A stretch of 64,000 bases of DNA from Paguma larvata (taxonomy: Eukaryota > Chordata > Mammalia > Carnivora > Viverridae), in contig CM057841.1 of the NCBI GenBank assembly GCA_030068075.1, positions 38,047,030 through 38,111,029 on the forward strand, written 5' to 3'. The notes beneath the pieces were generated by a model, which searched no databases, was not told where the DNA came from, and worked only from the letters and a program-made list of their open reading frames with translations. Positions within the stretch are counted from its first letter, which is position 1. Every line of letters starts with the position of its first letter. The translations under genes and the position numbers were made by a program. Below are positions 10,216 to 20,859 of the stretch, piece after piece.

Positions 10216-11449
10216 TTTCCCAAACCTGGACTAAAGCCCCACTCAATACCAAACTCTCTCTGCAATATGTTGAATGGGTTTTGTTATCTGAGTATCTAGG
10301 TTTTCTCTTTCAAAGATTTGCAAGAAACCTTAAAGTTACGTGGTGTAATAGACGACCATTTTATTGTTACATACTTTTTAGTTTTCTGCAGACTCTCCAA
10401 AATGAGTGAGGAAGTAAGAAGACAACTCATATCAAGTTCTGTTTGTCACTTGACTACTAGATCACCCAATATCTATGATCTATGCTAGTTGCTATTCCTA
10501 ATCATGTGTAAGTGTTTAGATCTCCTAAAGTGAAATTTATACACATGCATACAGAGATGAATAAATAAATGGATCTTCCTTTTGATATGAATCTTGACCT
10601 TAAGCAAAATCCAATTTCTCTTATTTATGGTAAAAATGAAAAGAATAGGAGGAAGTCTAAAAAATTAATAGTTTAAAGAACAGAATATAATGGATTTGAG
10701 CAAGTTAAATTATGGGATATTGGACTTGGCACTGGTTCATATCCATGGCATTACTGGATGTATCAAATACTCCATAAATGAGTAAAATGCCATTCATGTA
10801 AATATCTCATGTGGATGTCAGTGCTTGAGTATACTGTATTTGATTCATGGGGGTGCCTCTGCCCTGGGATGAATGGTATAAGACACTATAAAGGACATTC
10901 TCTTTACAACCTGTCATTGTGTTGCATGATCTCCAACAGTTCAGTGGAATTATGATTTAGAATGACACTCTGTGGCCTTGGGTCTGTGTGAGTCTGCACC
11001 CTGCACCTCAGTTTCTCAGTTGTAAAATAAAGGAATAATTTTGAATGGTATCTGTTGTTGCTGACATCTCTAATCTTTTCTTCCGTTTCAAGGGTTAAAG
11101 TGTCACAGAGGGGAAAACAAAATCCTGACTTCTTGGAGGAATTTGAGAACTCATGCTTCCTGAACCTCAGTTTCAGGGTAGTTAGTGAATCAGCTGCTGA
11201 GAGTCTAGTATCAGTGAAAATTTCTTTTATATCCAATGTACAACTGCAGTGGGTATAGGTTGCCCAGATTTTACTGAGCTTGTTTCGTGATGCTTTTTCT
11301 CTCTTTGAATGCCTATAGGTGGGTGTGCCAGAATGTTTGAATATGATTAAATACATACATATATTCAGTACACTCTAGAATTCCTCCATTCCACATTTCC
11401 TACTTTGTGGGTGGTTCTAAGCCATGCTTTGCTTTTTAGGGAGTGATGG
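10216..11449. other. unique sequence, no gene supported
   Basis: It contains the longest simple reading frame of the window (150 codons, - strand, 10904-11356). Its composition is not protein-like, part of it overlaps MIR-like sequence ('cacctcagtttctcagttgtaaaataaagg' at about 11006-11036), and no domain is visible, so I do not call it a gene. Confidence 0.45.
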
Positions 11450-12130
11450 TACAGTCCATTCAACCAGAAATCAAGCCTAGACCTCTTGATCACTCTAAGC
11501 ATCCATCTCATATTTTAGTAAATTCAGTTAGTTTTTTTAATTTCTCAGATATATCCATCTGTATCGCCCATCCTTCCTCTATGCTAATGGTCCACCATCT
11601 TTTGGCTACATTACTACAAGAGCTCCCTAACTGCTCTACATAACTTCACTGTGCCAAATATTCTACCTATTGAATCAACCTTCAAAAATGCAAATATGCT
11701 CATGTTAATTGCATAGCTGTTCATCTCAGCCTTCCCCTCTCTGCTAATGACATACTGTAGACCCTTGTGTGGTTGCCCCTAGCTCTTGGTATACAGATGA
11801 CCATCCTTGTCATATTTTCAAGATCCCAAATGTCTGGTTTCTTCCTACATCTTCTGTATCCCATACCAACTCCGTGCTTCTTTTCTGTGTTGAGGAATAC
11901 TGGACATTCCTCTATTGCTCATGCAAGCCAGGCTATCTTTGTGTGTATTCTTCTCTCTGACTGGAGTACTACTCCTCCATTCTAATATTATTCATTCTTC
12001 AGATCTCGGTGTACATACTCTTTCTTCAGGGAAGCCTTTCCTGAATCTAACCCTGTTTCCAGCAAATATAATGATTTCTGTTAAATGCTCTTATAATACT
12101 GTCTCACCTTTTGTGGAAACATCCTGCTCT
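11450..12130 (+). repeat. L2 LINE fragment, long
   Basis: Characteristic L2 3' content: 'ccctaactgctctaca', 'ctttggctacattactacaagagctccc', 'caagccaggctatctttg', 'tctctctgactggagtactac', then 'ttcattcttcagatctcggtgtac' and 'ttcagggaagcctttcctgaatctaacc' (compare 'caggaagccttccctgacc'). Strand follows from that motif order. Overlapping short frames in this block are products of its pyrimidine bias. Confidence 0.75.
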
Positions 12131-12485
12131 GAAATCTTGGCTTTGCCACATGCAACTCTGTCACCTGGGAAAGTCTCCTAGACACATTCAGTTCAATTTC
12201 TTTACCAGAAGAGTGGGAAGGATGATATCTACACTGCAGATGTCTGTGGGGAGTCAGAGATAATGGAGAAAATGCTGGGCATGTGTTTGCTTTTCTACCT
12301 TCAGTGGATTTGCATCTCCAATGCACAGGCAAGCATCTAAATACACACAAACACACACACACACACACACACACCAGAGTCTCTTACTTTTCTAGAGTAT
12401 ATGACTAGGGAGTATTACACAACCTTTTTTTTGAACCCAACCTCAATCATCTGAGTTTGAAAAGAAGAACAGATGCATTAGAAAA
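12131..12485. other. unassigned sequence with a CA microsatellite
   Basis: Apart from the (CA)n tract annotated separately and MIR-like traces at 12140-12240 ('tgtcacctgggaaagtctcctagacacattcag'), I see nothing definable. Confidence 0.4.
12351..12374. repeat. (CA)n microsatellite
   Basis: Twelve uninterrupted CA units, preceded by an interrupted 'acacacaa'. Long enough to be length-variable among individuals. Confidence 0.95.
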
Positions 12486-12489
12486 AAAT

Positions 12490-12720
12490 CACTCTTAGAA
12501 TAGTCTAAAGAAGCAGACACTTTGGCATAACTGCCTGGGTTCAAGTGCAGTCTACACTGCCTCCTTGAGGAGTGACCTTATATTGCTCATTTGTAGTCAC
12601 TCTTCTTTAAAATGGCAATAATAACAAATCTTAACTCATAGAGTTGTAATGAAAACTAAATTAATACATTGTAATAGCGCCCAGATAGGGTAAACAATGT
12701 GTGGGTTCCAGCTAGCATTA
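12490..12720 (+). repeat. MIR element
   Basis: Near full-length order: 'ctgcctgggttcaagtgcagtctacactgcc', 'gagtgaccttatattgctcatttg', 'cttctttaaaatggcaataataacaaatcttaactcatagagttgtaatgaaaactaaat', 'aatacattgtaatagcgcccagata'. Confidence 0.8.
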
Positions 12721-13479
12721 CAGTTTTTACCTACCTTGAAAACACAATTAACACGGGTTTCTTTTCATAATGCAATGACAAGGCTCTTAGAATTCTAAAA
12801 AGGTATGAGGAAATGACTGAAAGAGAAAACAAGCCAGCAAGCATGCACCTTTTTACATTATTTATGTGTCATGTGCATGAAAGTTAGGCAAGAGGGATGA
12901 AATTCATGTTTTTTTTTTTCTTGTCTGTAATAAGTCAGCTTTTAGGGCCTAGTGTGTAATGAAACTAATATATTACACCAAGCAACATCTTACCTTTCTA
13001 TTCAATATTTTTCTTCTGATAAAGTTTGCGTATGTTTTTTTCAGGATGTTTACAGGCATATAAATGAGGTCTTCAAACCATATTCACTGAAAAAAAAAAT
13101 GAGTGGGAGAGGAGTGAGGGAGAGAAGAAACTATTTTTATCAAGTGCTGACAAGTTCCTAGACATGAGGATAAGCAGTTTATCTAACTCATGTCTTCTAA
13201 AAGCACTGTGAGCCATAGAAGATTCACAGAAGATTCATAGAAGATTTCCCTTATAGTAGAGACGGGAATCATGTCTTATTTACTCTTTTCTAAAGGAAAA
13301 CATCATCCTCATCCCTTTGGGTTTTTCCTGTTACATCCCTTCATTTTTCCCCAAACCAGTTGCTGTTATCATTGAGATATTTCCCAGTCTTGACCCTTAG
13401 CAAATCCTGCTCAATCAGAATTGACATTTCCCTACAGAGATATATGACTTGCGACACACTTTGAGCCGAAGAAGACATG
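12721..13479. other. unique sequence with a small tandem triplication
   Basis: No gene or named repeat. At 13214-13246 there are three 11-bp units (CATAGAAGATT, CACAGAAGATT, CATAGAAGATT). About 13140-13200 may be a reverse MIR trace. Confidence 0.4.
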
Positions 13480-13610
13480 CCCGGTTCACTAGAGCCTCTT
13501 TCTAAAATGCACTTCCCTTTTCTCTTATCTGGCCAATTCCTATTCTTCAAGATTTAACTCAGATTATTCTGTTATAGGATACTCTCCCTAACCTCCTCTG
13601 TTCCCCTCCA
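13480..13610 (+). repeat. L2 LINE fragment
   Basis: 'ctggccaattcctattcttcaagatttaactcag' then 'ggatactctccctaacctcctctg' matches the L2 motif 'cctattcatcctttaagactcagctcaa...agaagccttccctgacc'. Probably one element with 13860-14100, separated by a different sequence that contains a hairpin. Confidence 0.6.
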
Positions 13611-13682
13611 GGAGGGAGTTCCATATTATTTGCTTGTGTGCTAGTCATTAGAAAGGCTACCATCAACTTGGGCATTGATGTC

Positions 13683-13741
13683 ATTGTGCCACTGCCATCA
13701 CATTGTCTATACAATGACAGCGGGGTGGCAGTGGACACAAT
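13683..13741. other. 59-nt imperfect inverted repeat (hairpin)
   Basis: The left arm ATTGTGCCACTGCCA (13683-13697) pairs with the right arm TGGCAGTGGACACAAT (13726-13741) with a single bulged base. An inner 6-bp stem CATTGT/ACAATG (13701-13706 and 13711-13716) closes on a 4-base loop. An asymmetric internal loop separates the two stems. It may be a relic of a short palindromic DNA transposon or a hairpin RNA precursor; the sequence alone does not decide. Confidence 0.6.
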
Positions 13742-13859
13742 ACATTTCTCCAGAGTAGACAATGTTAGCTGGATCTTCCAGGGGAACCTCCAGAGTAGGT
13801 CTGACATTTAATATTTCACTTCCACTGAAAGTCTTCCAAAATCCGATTCCTTCCCTAGC

Positions 13860-14100
13860 TGAGTTATTCAACTAACTTTCTTGAGTTCACACTGCAATTT
13901 CCCCACCTCCATCAGAACTGTTACCATTCCAGACTCTGAACCTCTGTTTCTAAGTCCTCTAACACAAAGCTGTAACTTCCTTATGGGCAATATTAGTTTT
14001 CTCTTATCCATCCTTGAGTCCATGGTTCTTAGCAAAGACCTTGACATATAATAAGTGTTTGATATATCTGCTATGGGCAGAAATAAATATGAATAGATGA
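13860..14100 (+). repeat. L2 LINE 3'-end fragment
   Basis: Ends in typical L2 order: 'acaaagctgtaacttccttatgggcaatattag', 'ttctcttatccatccttgagtccatggttcttagcaaagaccttgacatataataagtgtttgatatat' (compare 'gactgtaagctccttgagggcaggga...tagcacagtgcctggcacatagtaggtgctcaata'). Confidence 0.7.
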
Positions 14101-14597
14101 AGAATACAGCTGAAGCTGAAAGAAAGGCAGAGATAATTTACATAGTGCTTAGAGCCTCCATCGCACCAACCCCTACATCTGAAATATTCTGAGACATCAA
14201 ATTGTCCAGGGCTCTTTCAGGAGGTAGGCACACGCAGTTGGACTTCTGTATTGCTTTTCATACCTGCTGTCTGTGACCACACCTCTTGGAGAGCATATGC
14301 ATGCCCTTAGAAGAAATACTCAGCTCCCATCCACAAATGTTTCTACACCGTTAGAGAGATGCCCATTTAAATTTAATTTGCAATTTAAAAGGTCAACGCA
14401 GAACAAAATCTGCCACCCACAACACGGGAGAAAAAAATTGTGATGAGAGGCTTCATTTCTCAATGGGAAACTGGGTTTTCCAGTAAGAATGGGCTTTTTC
14501 CATTCAGTGATCCTTTGTAGTGATACTATCATTATTATCAGGAGCACAGTGATACCATCATCATTACAAAAAGCACACGTTAAGGATGACTATGTTC
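14101..14597. other. unique sequence, no gene seen
   Basis: No transposon recognised. Two short overlapping frames (75 codons on - and 72 on +) have no domain. The sequence around 14520-14575 has a local near-repeat 'gtagtgatactatcattattatcagg' / 'cacagtgataccatcatcattac'. Confidence 0.4.
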
Positions 14598-14611
14598 AAA
14601 ACACCTCTTTG

Positions 14612-14825
14612 GGGGGGAGGGGAAGAGGGGAAGGAAGGGGGAAAAAAAGTCACAGAGAAGAAGGAAGACATAACATGGGAGACTCTCAAAGACTAAGAAC
14701 AAACTGAGGAGAGGGGGGTGTAGGAGGGGGGAGAGTGGGTGATGGGCACAGAGGAGGGCACTTGTTGGGATTATCACGGGGTGCTGTAGGGAAACCAAAC
14801 TGACAATAAATTATTCAAAAAAAAA
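14612..14825 (+). mobile_element. 5'-truncated LINE-1 (carnivore L1 3' end)
   Basis: Contains only the L1 3' UTR end: a G-rich start, 'gggagactctcaaagactaagaacaaactgagg', 'gggtgatgggcacagaggagggcacttgttggg', 'gtagggaaaccaaactgacaataaa', then poly(A). The 14-bp target-site duplication AAAACACCTCTTTG at 14598-14611 and 14826-14839 is perfect. The intact duplication and near-consensus sequence point to a comparatively recent insertion. Confidence 0.92.
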
Positions 14826-14902
14826 AAAACACCTCTTTGTGTTCAAAGTATCTACGGACTACGAATGTCATGCCCTCTGCCATTCTATATGCTAACAACT
14901 CC

Positions 14903-15058
14903 TTTTTTAAAGATTTTTATTATTGAAGTATAGTTGACAGAAAATGTTATTAGTTTCAGGTATGCAGTGTAGTAATTGGACAATTCTGTACATTACACAA
15001 TGCCCATCATGTAGACGTACTTGTATTCTGTCCCCATAGAACATTACTACCAACTCTT
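14903..15058 (-). mobile_element. LINE-1 3' UTR fragment
   Basis: 'tattgaagtatagttgacagaaaatgttattagtttcaggtatgcagtgtagtaattggacaattctgtacattacacaatgcccatcatg' is the typical reverse-read L1 3' UTR of mid-age L1M/L1MA elements. Diverged, no duplication visible. Confidence 0.75.
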
Positions 15059-15090
15059 AAAGATACAGCAGGATCATGAACATCTTAGCT

Positions 15091-15200
15091 TCTTTTTTTT
15101 TCTTTTAAGTAGTCTCTATGCCTGACATAGGGCTCAGCTCGAACTCACAACCCCGAGATCAAGAGCCACAGGATCTATTGATCAAGCAGCCAGGTGCCCC
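15091..15200 (-). mobile_element. older carnivore tRNA-SINE fragment
   Basis: 'agtctctatgcctgacatagggctcagctcgaactcacaaccccgagatcaagagccacaggatctattgatcaagcagccaggtgcccc' is the reverse of the older carnivore SINE type: it lacks the felid GA/CT tract and has 'aaccccgagatcaagag'. A weak flanking match 'acatcttagc' / 'acatctcatc' may be the decayed target duplication. Confidence 0.8.
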
Positions 15201-16419
15201 ACATCTCATCTTGTATTACCAACCTGATCAACAAATTGATAGCGAAATTATTTCAACTTTATATTTTGCTTCTGAGTAAAGACAAAGTGTTTTATTTTAT
15301 GTCACTGATTCCCATTACATATTTTCCCTACACTTGATATGCGTGAACTCGGTTTACCTAATCTGAAGTGAATTCATGTCTTTCTTTTCCAAAGACTTTT
15401 TTATGGTTGTTTTCGTTCCGCCATATGTTAAAATGTACATCTAAATTTATGAGATTTTAAGGAATAACAAAGCTTTGTTGGAAACAGAAACTGTGGAAGA
15501 AAATATTTTAATATTTTAAGATAAATAGGAAACATCTGATTCAAAAGGATGGTTACAAATAATCCTCTATAAAGTCCAAGTTAGTACCTGTTGCAAAACT
15601 ACAATAATTTTAGCTATTAACAATATAATTATTCATTGTAATAAATGTGAAACTAGGCTGCATATAAACATGGCCTTATTTTCTCCCATACTTGTTTTCA
15701 TAATAACTCAAAAGAAAACAATGATTGAAGGGATTTTTACATTACTACATGCCCTAGATAAGGAACCATATGCGAAAAAACATTTATTTTAATGTCTAAA
15801 GGCCTCAGAGGTGAATATTTCTATAGAAACTAACAAAACACCATATATTGGTTTAGGGGTTCAAGGACAGAAATTTCCCCAGTGTGTGATGTTATGGCCC
15901 CACAGTTCTGTACCACTTCCAGATGCTCTGTGCGTTCAGAAGCAGGGGGTTGCTACATTCAAGAATGCAAGCCAATAATCATAACTATGATAACACTAAT
16001 CTAAGTGTAGCAGAACAAAATGTTTTGTTGCAAACACAAGCATCAGGTCTTTTTGTTATAATCTTACATCCTAGTAGTTCATTTCAGAAAGGAAGTGATA
16101 GTTGCCCTATAACTAGACTCCCAAGAAATATTCTTCGTTGAGTATTTAAATGGAATACATTCTGTTAGTTTTTGTTTAATGTGTCTCAAGAATTTTCCGA
16201 ACACCCTAAATGGGCATCCTGCCCTTCCTTCTTTAGATCTTTTAATTGTATGTGAGCCAGAAGTCCATGGGCACCCCATGGATGTCATCTGTGAACCTTC
16301 AGAAATGTAAGGCAAGTTGTATGTGTCAAAAATTTTTTATGAGATAGCTTTCATTAGATTTCCAGGGACCCTCCAAACAGTACATCGTACTAAAATATAA
16401 GATGTGAATGGTTTGAAGA
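15201..16419. other. unique AT-rich sequence, no gene seen
   Basis: More than 1.2 kb without recognisable transposon or exon. Frames at 15923-16141 and 16079-16315 show no known motif. Possible low-grade conserved DNA, but nothing specific can be claimed. Confidence 0.45.
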
Positions 16420-16424
16420 AACAG

Positions 16425-16660
16425 ACTAGCATTTATTAGTCACCTACTACATGCCAGCCTTTTACATTCAATAATTCATATAACTTTCACTGTGGTATAA
16501 AGAGATAGTTGGAATGACTTCTATTTTATAATTGGGAATTTTAGACTTTGAGAAGGTAGGGGATTTGTTTAGTCATCCAGCTAGTAAGTGACAGATTGGG
16601 CATTCAAACTCATATCCATCTTTCTCCAAAATACATACATTTTCTGCTAAAATCTACTGC
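16425..16660 (-). repeat. MIR element
   Basis: 'tagcatttattagtcacctactacatgccagccttttacattcaataattcatataactttcac', then 'attttataattgggaattttagactttgagaaggtagggg', 'catccagctagtaagtgacagattgggcattcaaactcatatcc'. Full reverse MIR order. Confidence 0.82.
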
Positions 16661-18300
16661 CACCCACAGATAAGATATTCATTTAAAACGGTTGCTTGTC
16701 TTGTGGATTTTTATTTTTCTTCCACTGTTGACAAAAGAATATTCTGTACAGAGCACCCCATATTACACTTGTGCTTTAAGAGAAACAGTATTTGTTTTTT
16801 GATCAGTTATATTTGCAAATATTTGTTTTATCAAGACTATTCTCGGCCTATGTGTTTTCTTACCATACCATTGTTTTTGTGCATTATTCAGGGCAGTGAT
16901 TCATCAACCCATTCTGCAGATCATTTTTCTGACTCTCATTTGACTGAAACATTTTACCCAGGTTTGCAATGAATTAACGTGAAGGTTATACTGCTGGGTG
17001 GGAGTCTTCATGAAAGCCAGAACCTCAGAATGTGTGACCTACCAGCGTCTGACTAAAAACAAGGATGGATATTCTAGTACCTCATTTTGACACAGAACAA
17101 GCACTAGGGGGTCAAAGTTTGATTTGTAACAGGACTGGCTTTGTAAATTTTAAGCTCTGTTTCGCCTAACCATTTGACCCATAGGAGACAAATAAAGCCA
17201 CTCCTTATGACCCATCATGAGAACTCAGGAGTTTTTGTGTGAGTTTCCTTCATATTTTGTTAGCCTGGGATTTTCCATATGCTCTGCAAGTAACCTGAGA
17301 ACATCCCTTTCTTTAGGTAATGACAAAGGATGCCAGAAATGATATAGGATCTCAAAAGTAGCTTTCACCTTCATTTGTGCTTTCCATTCTAGAATAGAGT
17401 AGCTCATTTTCCTACTTTATACTAATATCATGAAACACTGTAATTGCAAACCAAGTGACTTCTGGCAGTCACTAATTTCTTACATCAGTTACACATAAAG
17501 AGAACAGATGGAAACAGTTGCAACACTCAGAGGCTCCAGTATTTTTCTCTGTTAGCAGGCATAAGCACCCATGGAATTTATGATTCCTTATTTCATTACC
17601 TCCTGGATCTTACCCAAAGATATATCTCTATTGCTACAACCAGGATCAGAGGTAGCTTTCACTTGCAAGGGAAACTTCTCCAGGCAGAGTGGGGTCAGAA
17701 CCTCAGGAAAGGTCAACCCACAGAGGCATGTTGATGGTTATGGCAATGGTGAATACCTTGCTTTTATTCTTTCTAACCTCCTATATTTCCTGCTGTTTTT
17801 TTTTTTTTAACAATTCAGCCCAGGCAGTCCATTCTGATGCCCTGCACCTTTTAAATAGCTTTGCTTAGAGAGAATGAAACAATTCCTCTGGCATTTTCAT
17901 TTAAGGGAAGCTTAGGTCATAAGGTGTTTTGAAGAGACATCTTAACTATTTTTTTTTGTGAAACTATTGACCAGCATCAAAATGTCAACATGCATCTCCT
18001 TTGTTCTAGACTCGAGAAGGGAGTGCCAGATATTTACTCACCACGAATGAGATGAGCTATAAGATTCTCAGCAGTAAAAAAAAAAAAAAAAAGGCTTGAG
18101 TGAAAATGAAAAATGTACATTGGTGAAATTGGTGGGGATTTGTCTCTGACCAGGGGTCTTCACTGATGGGGAGTGGAGTGGGAAGCCCATGTGTTCTAAC
18201 ATGTGATGAGAAAAGAATTTTGGCCTTCAAACTTTGACTATTTTACAATTTTACTTCCCTATCTAAAAGTATGTACAATCTCTGTTAGAACTAAAGTGGA
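16661..18300. other. unique sequence, no gene seen
   Basis: No named transposon in about 1.6 kb. A 17-base A run sits at about 18076-18092. The frame at 16703-16972 (89 codons) is rich in F/S/H and has no domain. Nothing identified as an exon. Confidence 0.45.
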
Positions 18301-18502
18301 GGGGCGCCTGGGTGACTCAGTTGGTGGAGCTTCTGACTTCAGCTCAGGTCTTGGTCTCACAGTTCATGAGTTCAAGCCTGACGTTGGGCTCTCTGCTCTC
18401 AAGACAGAACTCGCTTCAGATCCTCTGACTCTCTCACTCTGCCTCTCTCCAGCTTATACCCTCTCTCGAAAAATTAAAAAATAAAATAAAATAAAATAAA
18501 AT
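18301..18502 (+). mobile_element. felid tRNA-Lys SINE with (AAAAT)n tail
   Basis: Head GGGGCGCCTGGGTGACTCAG, then 'cagctcaggtcttggtctcac', a mutated B box 'gagttcaagcctg', a degenerate CT region and a tail converted to (AAAAT)n with about five units. I could not find a target-site duplication. Confidence 0.9.
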
Positions 18503-18674
18503 ACCCACAAACAAATGAAGCAAACCATTAAGGTATGCTAAGTTTTTTTGTTTGCTTGCTTTGCTTTGTTTATTTTCCAAACCATAAAATAAATCTCTAA
18601 TGACTTACAGAAAACTTTTGGCATGACTCTAACCTGTCTAGATTTTCTTGGCTCCCATCTTAACATTGGGATTT

Positions 18675-18858
18675 TATTTATTTATTTATTTATTTACTTA
18701 CTTATTTACTTACTTAGAAAGAGGCAGAGAGAGGAGAGAGAGAATTCCATACTGTTGGCATGTGCCCAGAATGGCTTGAATTCAGGAACCATAAGATCAT
18801 GACCTGAACCGAAGTCAAGGGTCAGATGCTTAACTGACTGAACCACTCAAGGGCCCCT
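18675..18858 (-). mobile_element. felid tRNA-Lys SINE, diverged
   Basis: Reverse copy starting in a (TTTA)n/(CTTA)n tail of about 45 bases. 'gcttgaattcaggaaccataagatcatgacctgaaccgaagtcaagggtcagatgcttaactgactgaaccactcaagggcccc' follows. The flanks share a degraded 'ggattttattt'/'ggatttttattt', probably the old target duplication. Confidence 0.88.
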
Positions 18859-18860
18859 GG

Positions 18861-19185
18861 ATTTTTATTTTTTATGCCTCACTTTAGCGACACTATTTGG
18901 GGGGAAAGCCTTCCCACGGCCTGGGAGGTTTAGTTATGTTTCATTTGGATCGCTTTTACCTGCTCTCATACAGTACCATTCCTTTCCTTCACAGCAACTT
19001 TGTCAAGTTTTCAATTTTTGTTCATTACAGGGATACTTGATCAACACTCGTTTCCCTTGCTTGATCCTAAAGGTAATAATTATTGACACTTTCTGTTCTT
19101 TGTAAGCCAATGCCTGGTGCACTACTAGGCAAAAAATAAATAAATAAATAAAAGTTTCTCCATATTATTTTTAAATGAAGCTATC
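18861..19185. other. unique sequence with an (AAAT)n run
   Basis: The only definable item is 'aaataaataaataaataaa' at about 19135-19152, preceded by 'aatgcctggtgcactactaggc', which may be an MIR or L2 end. Confidence 0.4.
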
Positions 19186-19189
19186 AATG

Positions 19190-19305
19190 AGCAATGTTTT
19201 TAAACTTTCTGAGCCTTGATTTATTGATTTGTAAAATGATATATTGCTCTATACCTGCTAGGGTTTTCAATAAATCAAATGAAACCAAGCATTTTCAAGG
19301 AAGGA
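19190..19305 (+). repeat. MIR fragment
   Basis: 'aaactttctgagccttgatttattgatttgtaaaatgatatattgctctatacctgctagggttttcaataaatcaaatga' follows the MIR core from the splice-like 'cctctctgagcctcag' through 'tagggttgttgtgagg'. Confidence 0.65.
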
Positions 19306-20041
19306 GCAGTTACTCAATGAGTTCCCATTATGATATCTCTATGACAATTGTCTCTTTGAAGAATATTTGTCTCTTGCAGAGCTAGTGCACAGGTAAATTA
19401 TAAAGAAATATTAATGGAGAGCTCGCTACAGAGCACCATGTACACAATTAGTACTTGATAAACATTACAATGTTACATACCTTTCATCAAATTTGGCTTT
19501 CTTAACTTTTTTCTTTAGCTAAATGAAGACAGTGATCAATATCCCTGTTTATTATTTTTGCCAAAAGAAAGAAAGTGAAGAAATGTGTACGTTGATTTGT
19601 CTACATGGACTAACAACCTGAAAAAAATGCCCGTCTTCCTATTTCTTAATATTAGGGATCTTACATAAGAGTTGCCATCTTTGCCCACCCCCAAATCTAT
19701 GTATCATATCAGTTTACAAGACAGAATTTTATTATCCACTTCAATTGTACATTGTCAGATGTAATTTAACCCATGGACATTTTTTATTATAAAAATGCAA
19801 ATGTTCACTTGCATTTTTAATAAAGTAAATGTAAAGTCTGAACTCTTATGTATTTTAGAATTGAGAAACCAGCCTTTCTCATCTTCAGCCCTCCTTTGAA
19901 AAACAGCATACATGTTCTTACACAGAAAACATTGCTATATAGTTGCTTCCACAACACACAAAAATTATTTTAGGACAAAATGCCCTATTAAATGGCCTTT
20001 TGAGGCACGTGTGAGACTCCTATTTTCCTCATGAAAAGTTA
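19306..20041. other. unique sequence with an octamer-bearing hairpin
   Basis: No transposon or gene is identified. At 19790-19819 an 11-bp perfect stem (TAAAAATGCAA / TTGCATTTTTA) closes an 8-base loop and contains an ATGCAAAT octamer at 19795-19802, a POU-domain consensus. Confidence 0.45.
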
Positions 20042-20059
20042 GCAAATACTTTATTTTCT

Positions 20060-20260
20060 TAATTTTATTTATTTATTTTGAGAGAGAGAGAGAGAGAGAG
20101 TGAGCAGGGGAGGGGCACAGAGAGAAGGAGAGAGAGAATCCCAAGTAGGCTCCACTCTCAGCAGAGACCCCAACATGGGCCTCAAACTCATGACCCTGAG
20201 ATCATGACCTGAGCTGAAGTCAAGAATCAGACACTCAACTGACTGAACCACCCAGGCACT
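20060..20260 (-). mobile_element. felid tRNA-Lys SINE
   Basis: Reverse copy with a (GA)n tract at about 20080-20100, 'gggcctcaaactcatgaccctgagatcatgacctgagctgaag' and 'gactgaaccacccaggcact'. The flanks 'gcaaatactttattttct' (20042-20059) and 'gctaatccactttaattct' (20261-20279) look like a decayed target duplication, so this is an older insertion. Confidence 0.9.
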
Positions 20261-20279
20261 GCTAATCCACTTTAATTCT

Positions 20280-20859
20280 GAGGGACTGTGAGACATTATT
20301 TACCCAACAAATACTTTAGACACAAAGACTGGGTTAATTTGGGAGATGACAGAACATAAAATGAATTTGTAAACAAATGAAGAAGGTCAAGAGGGTAGAT
20401 TTACTTTATGAACTTCAGTTCAGTGTAGATAAGTTCTCCACAGCACCCACGTGAAAGATGGCAGCAGTCTTTCTTCACAAGTTACAGGCATATGAAAAGA
20501 AAAATCAAGGCGTATGAAAGTCAGCCTTCTCTAGTTAAAGTTAGTGTCACCCATTCACCTACTCCCTACACCCGTAGAGTTTGAAAATAAATCCTACGGC
20601 TCCTAGCAGAATATTTGGGGCTGAGAAGATGGCAGAAGGAGGAGATCCCTGGGAAATAAGTTTGCAAAGACAATGTAAGACTAAGTTGTAATGAGACCAT
20701 ATATTTATTAAGGAGTTTGAACTGTACTTTGTAAGGAGAAATACCAAAATGTATATTAGGTCAAGTATTTGGGTTATAACATCTATATTCATTTTTAGCA
20801 GTATGGCAAAATAATTCCTTTAATTTCTGTTCTAGTAGATACAGAGTTTGGAAGTCTTC
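20280..20859. other. unique sequence, no gene seen
   Basis: No recognisable repeat. The 77-codon frame on - (20559-20792) is leucine/isoleucine rich and has no family resemblance. Confidence 0.45.

Noticed and set aside
10904..11356. 150-codon reading frame on the - strand, the longest in the window
   Set aside because: No domain, no signal or membrane segment, overlaps MIR-like sequence, and a single-exon gene of this composition in AT-rich mammalian DNA is not supported by promoter, splice or poly(A) context.
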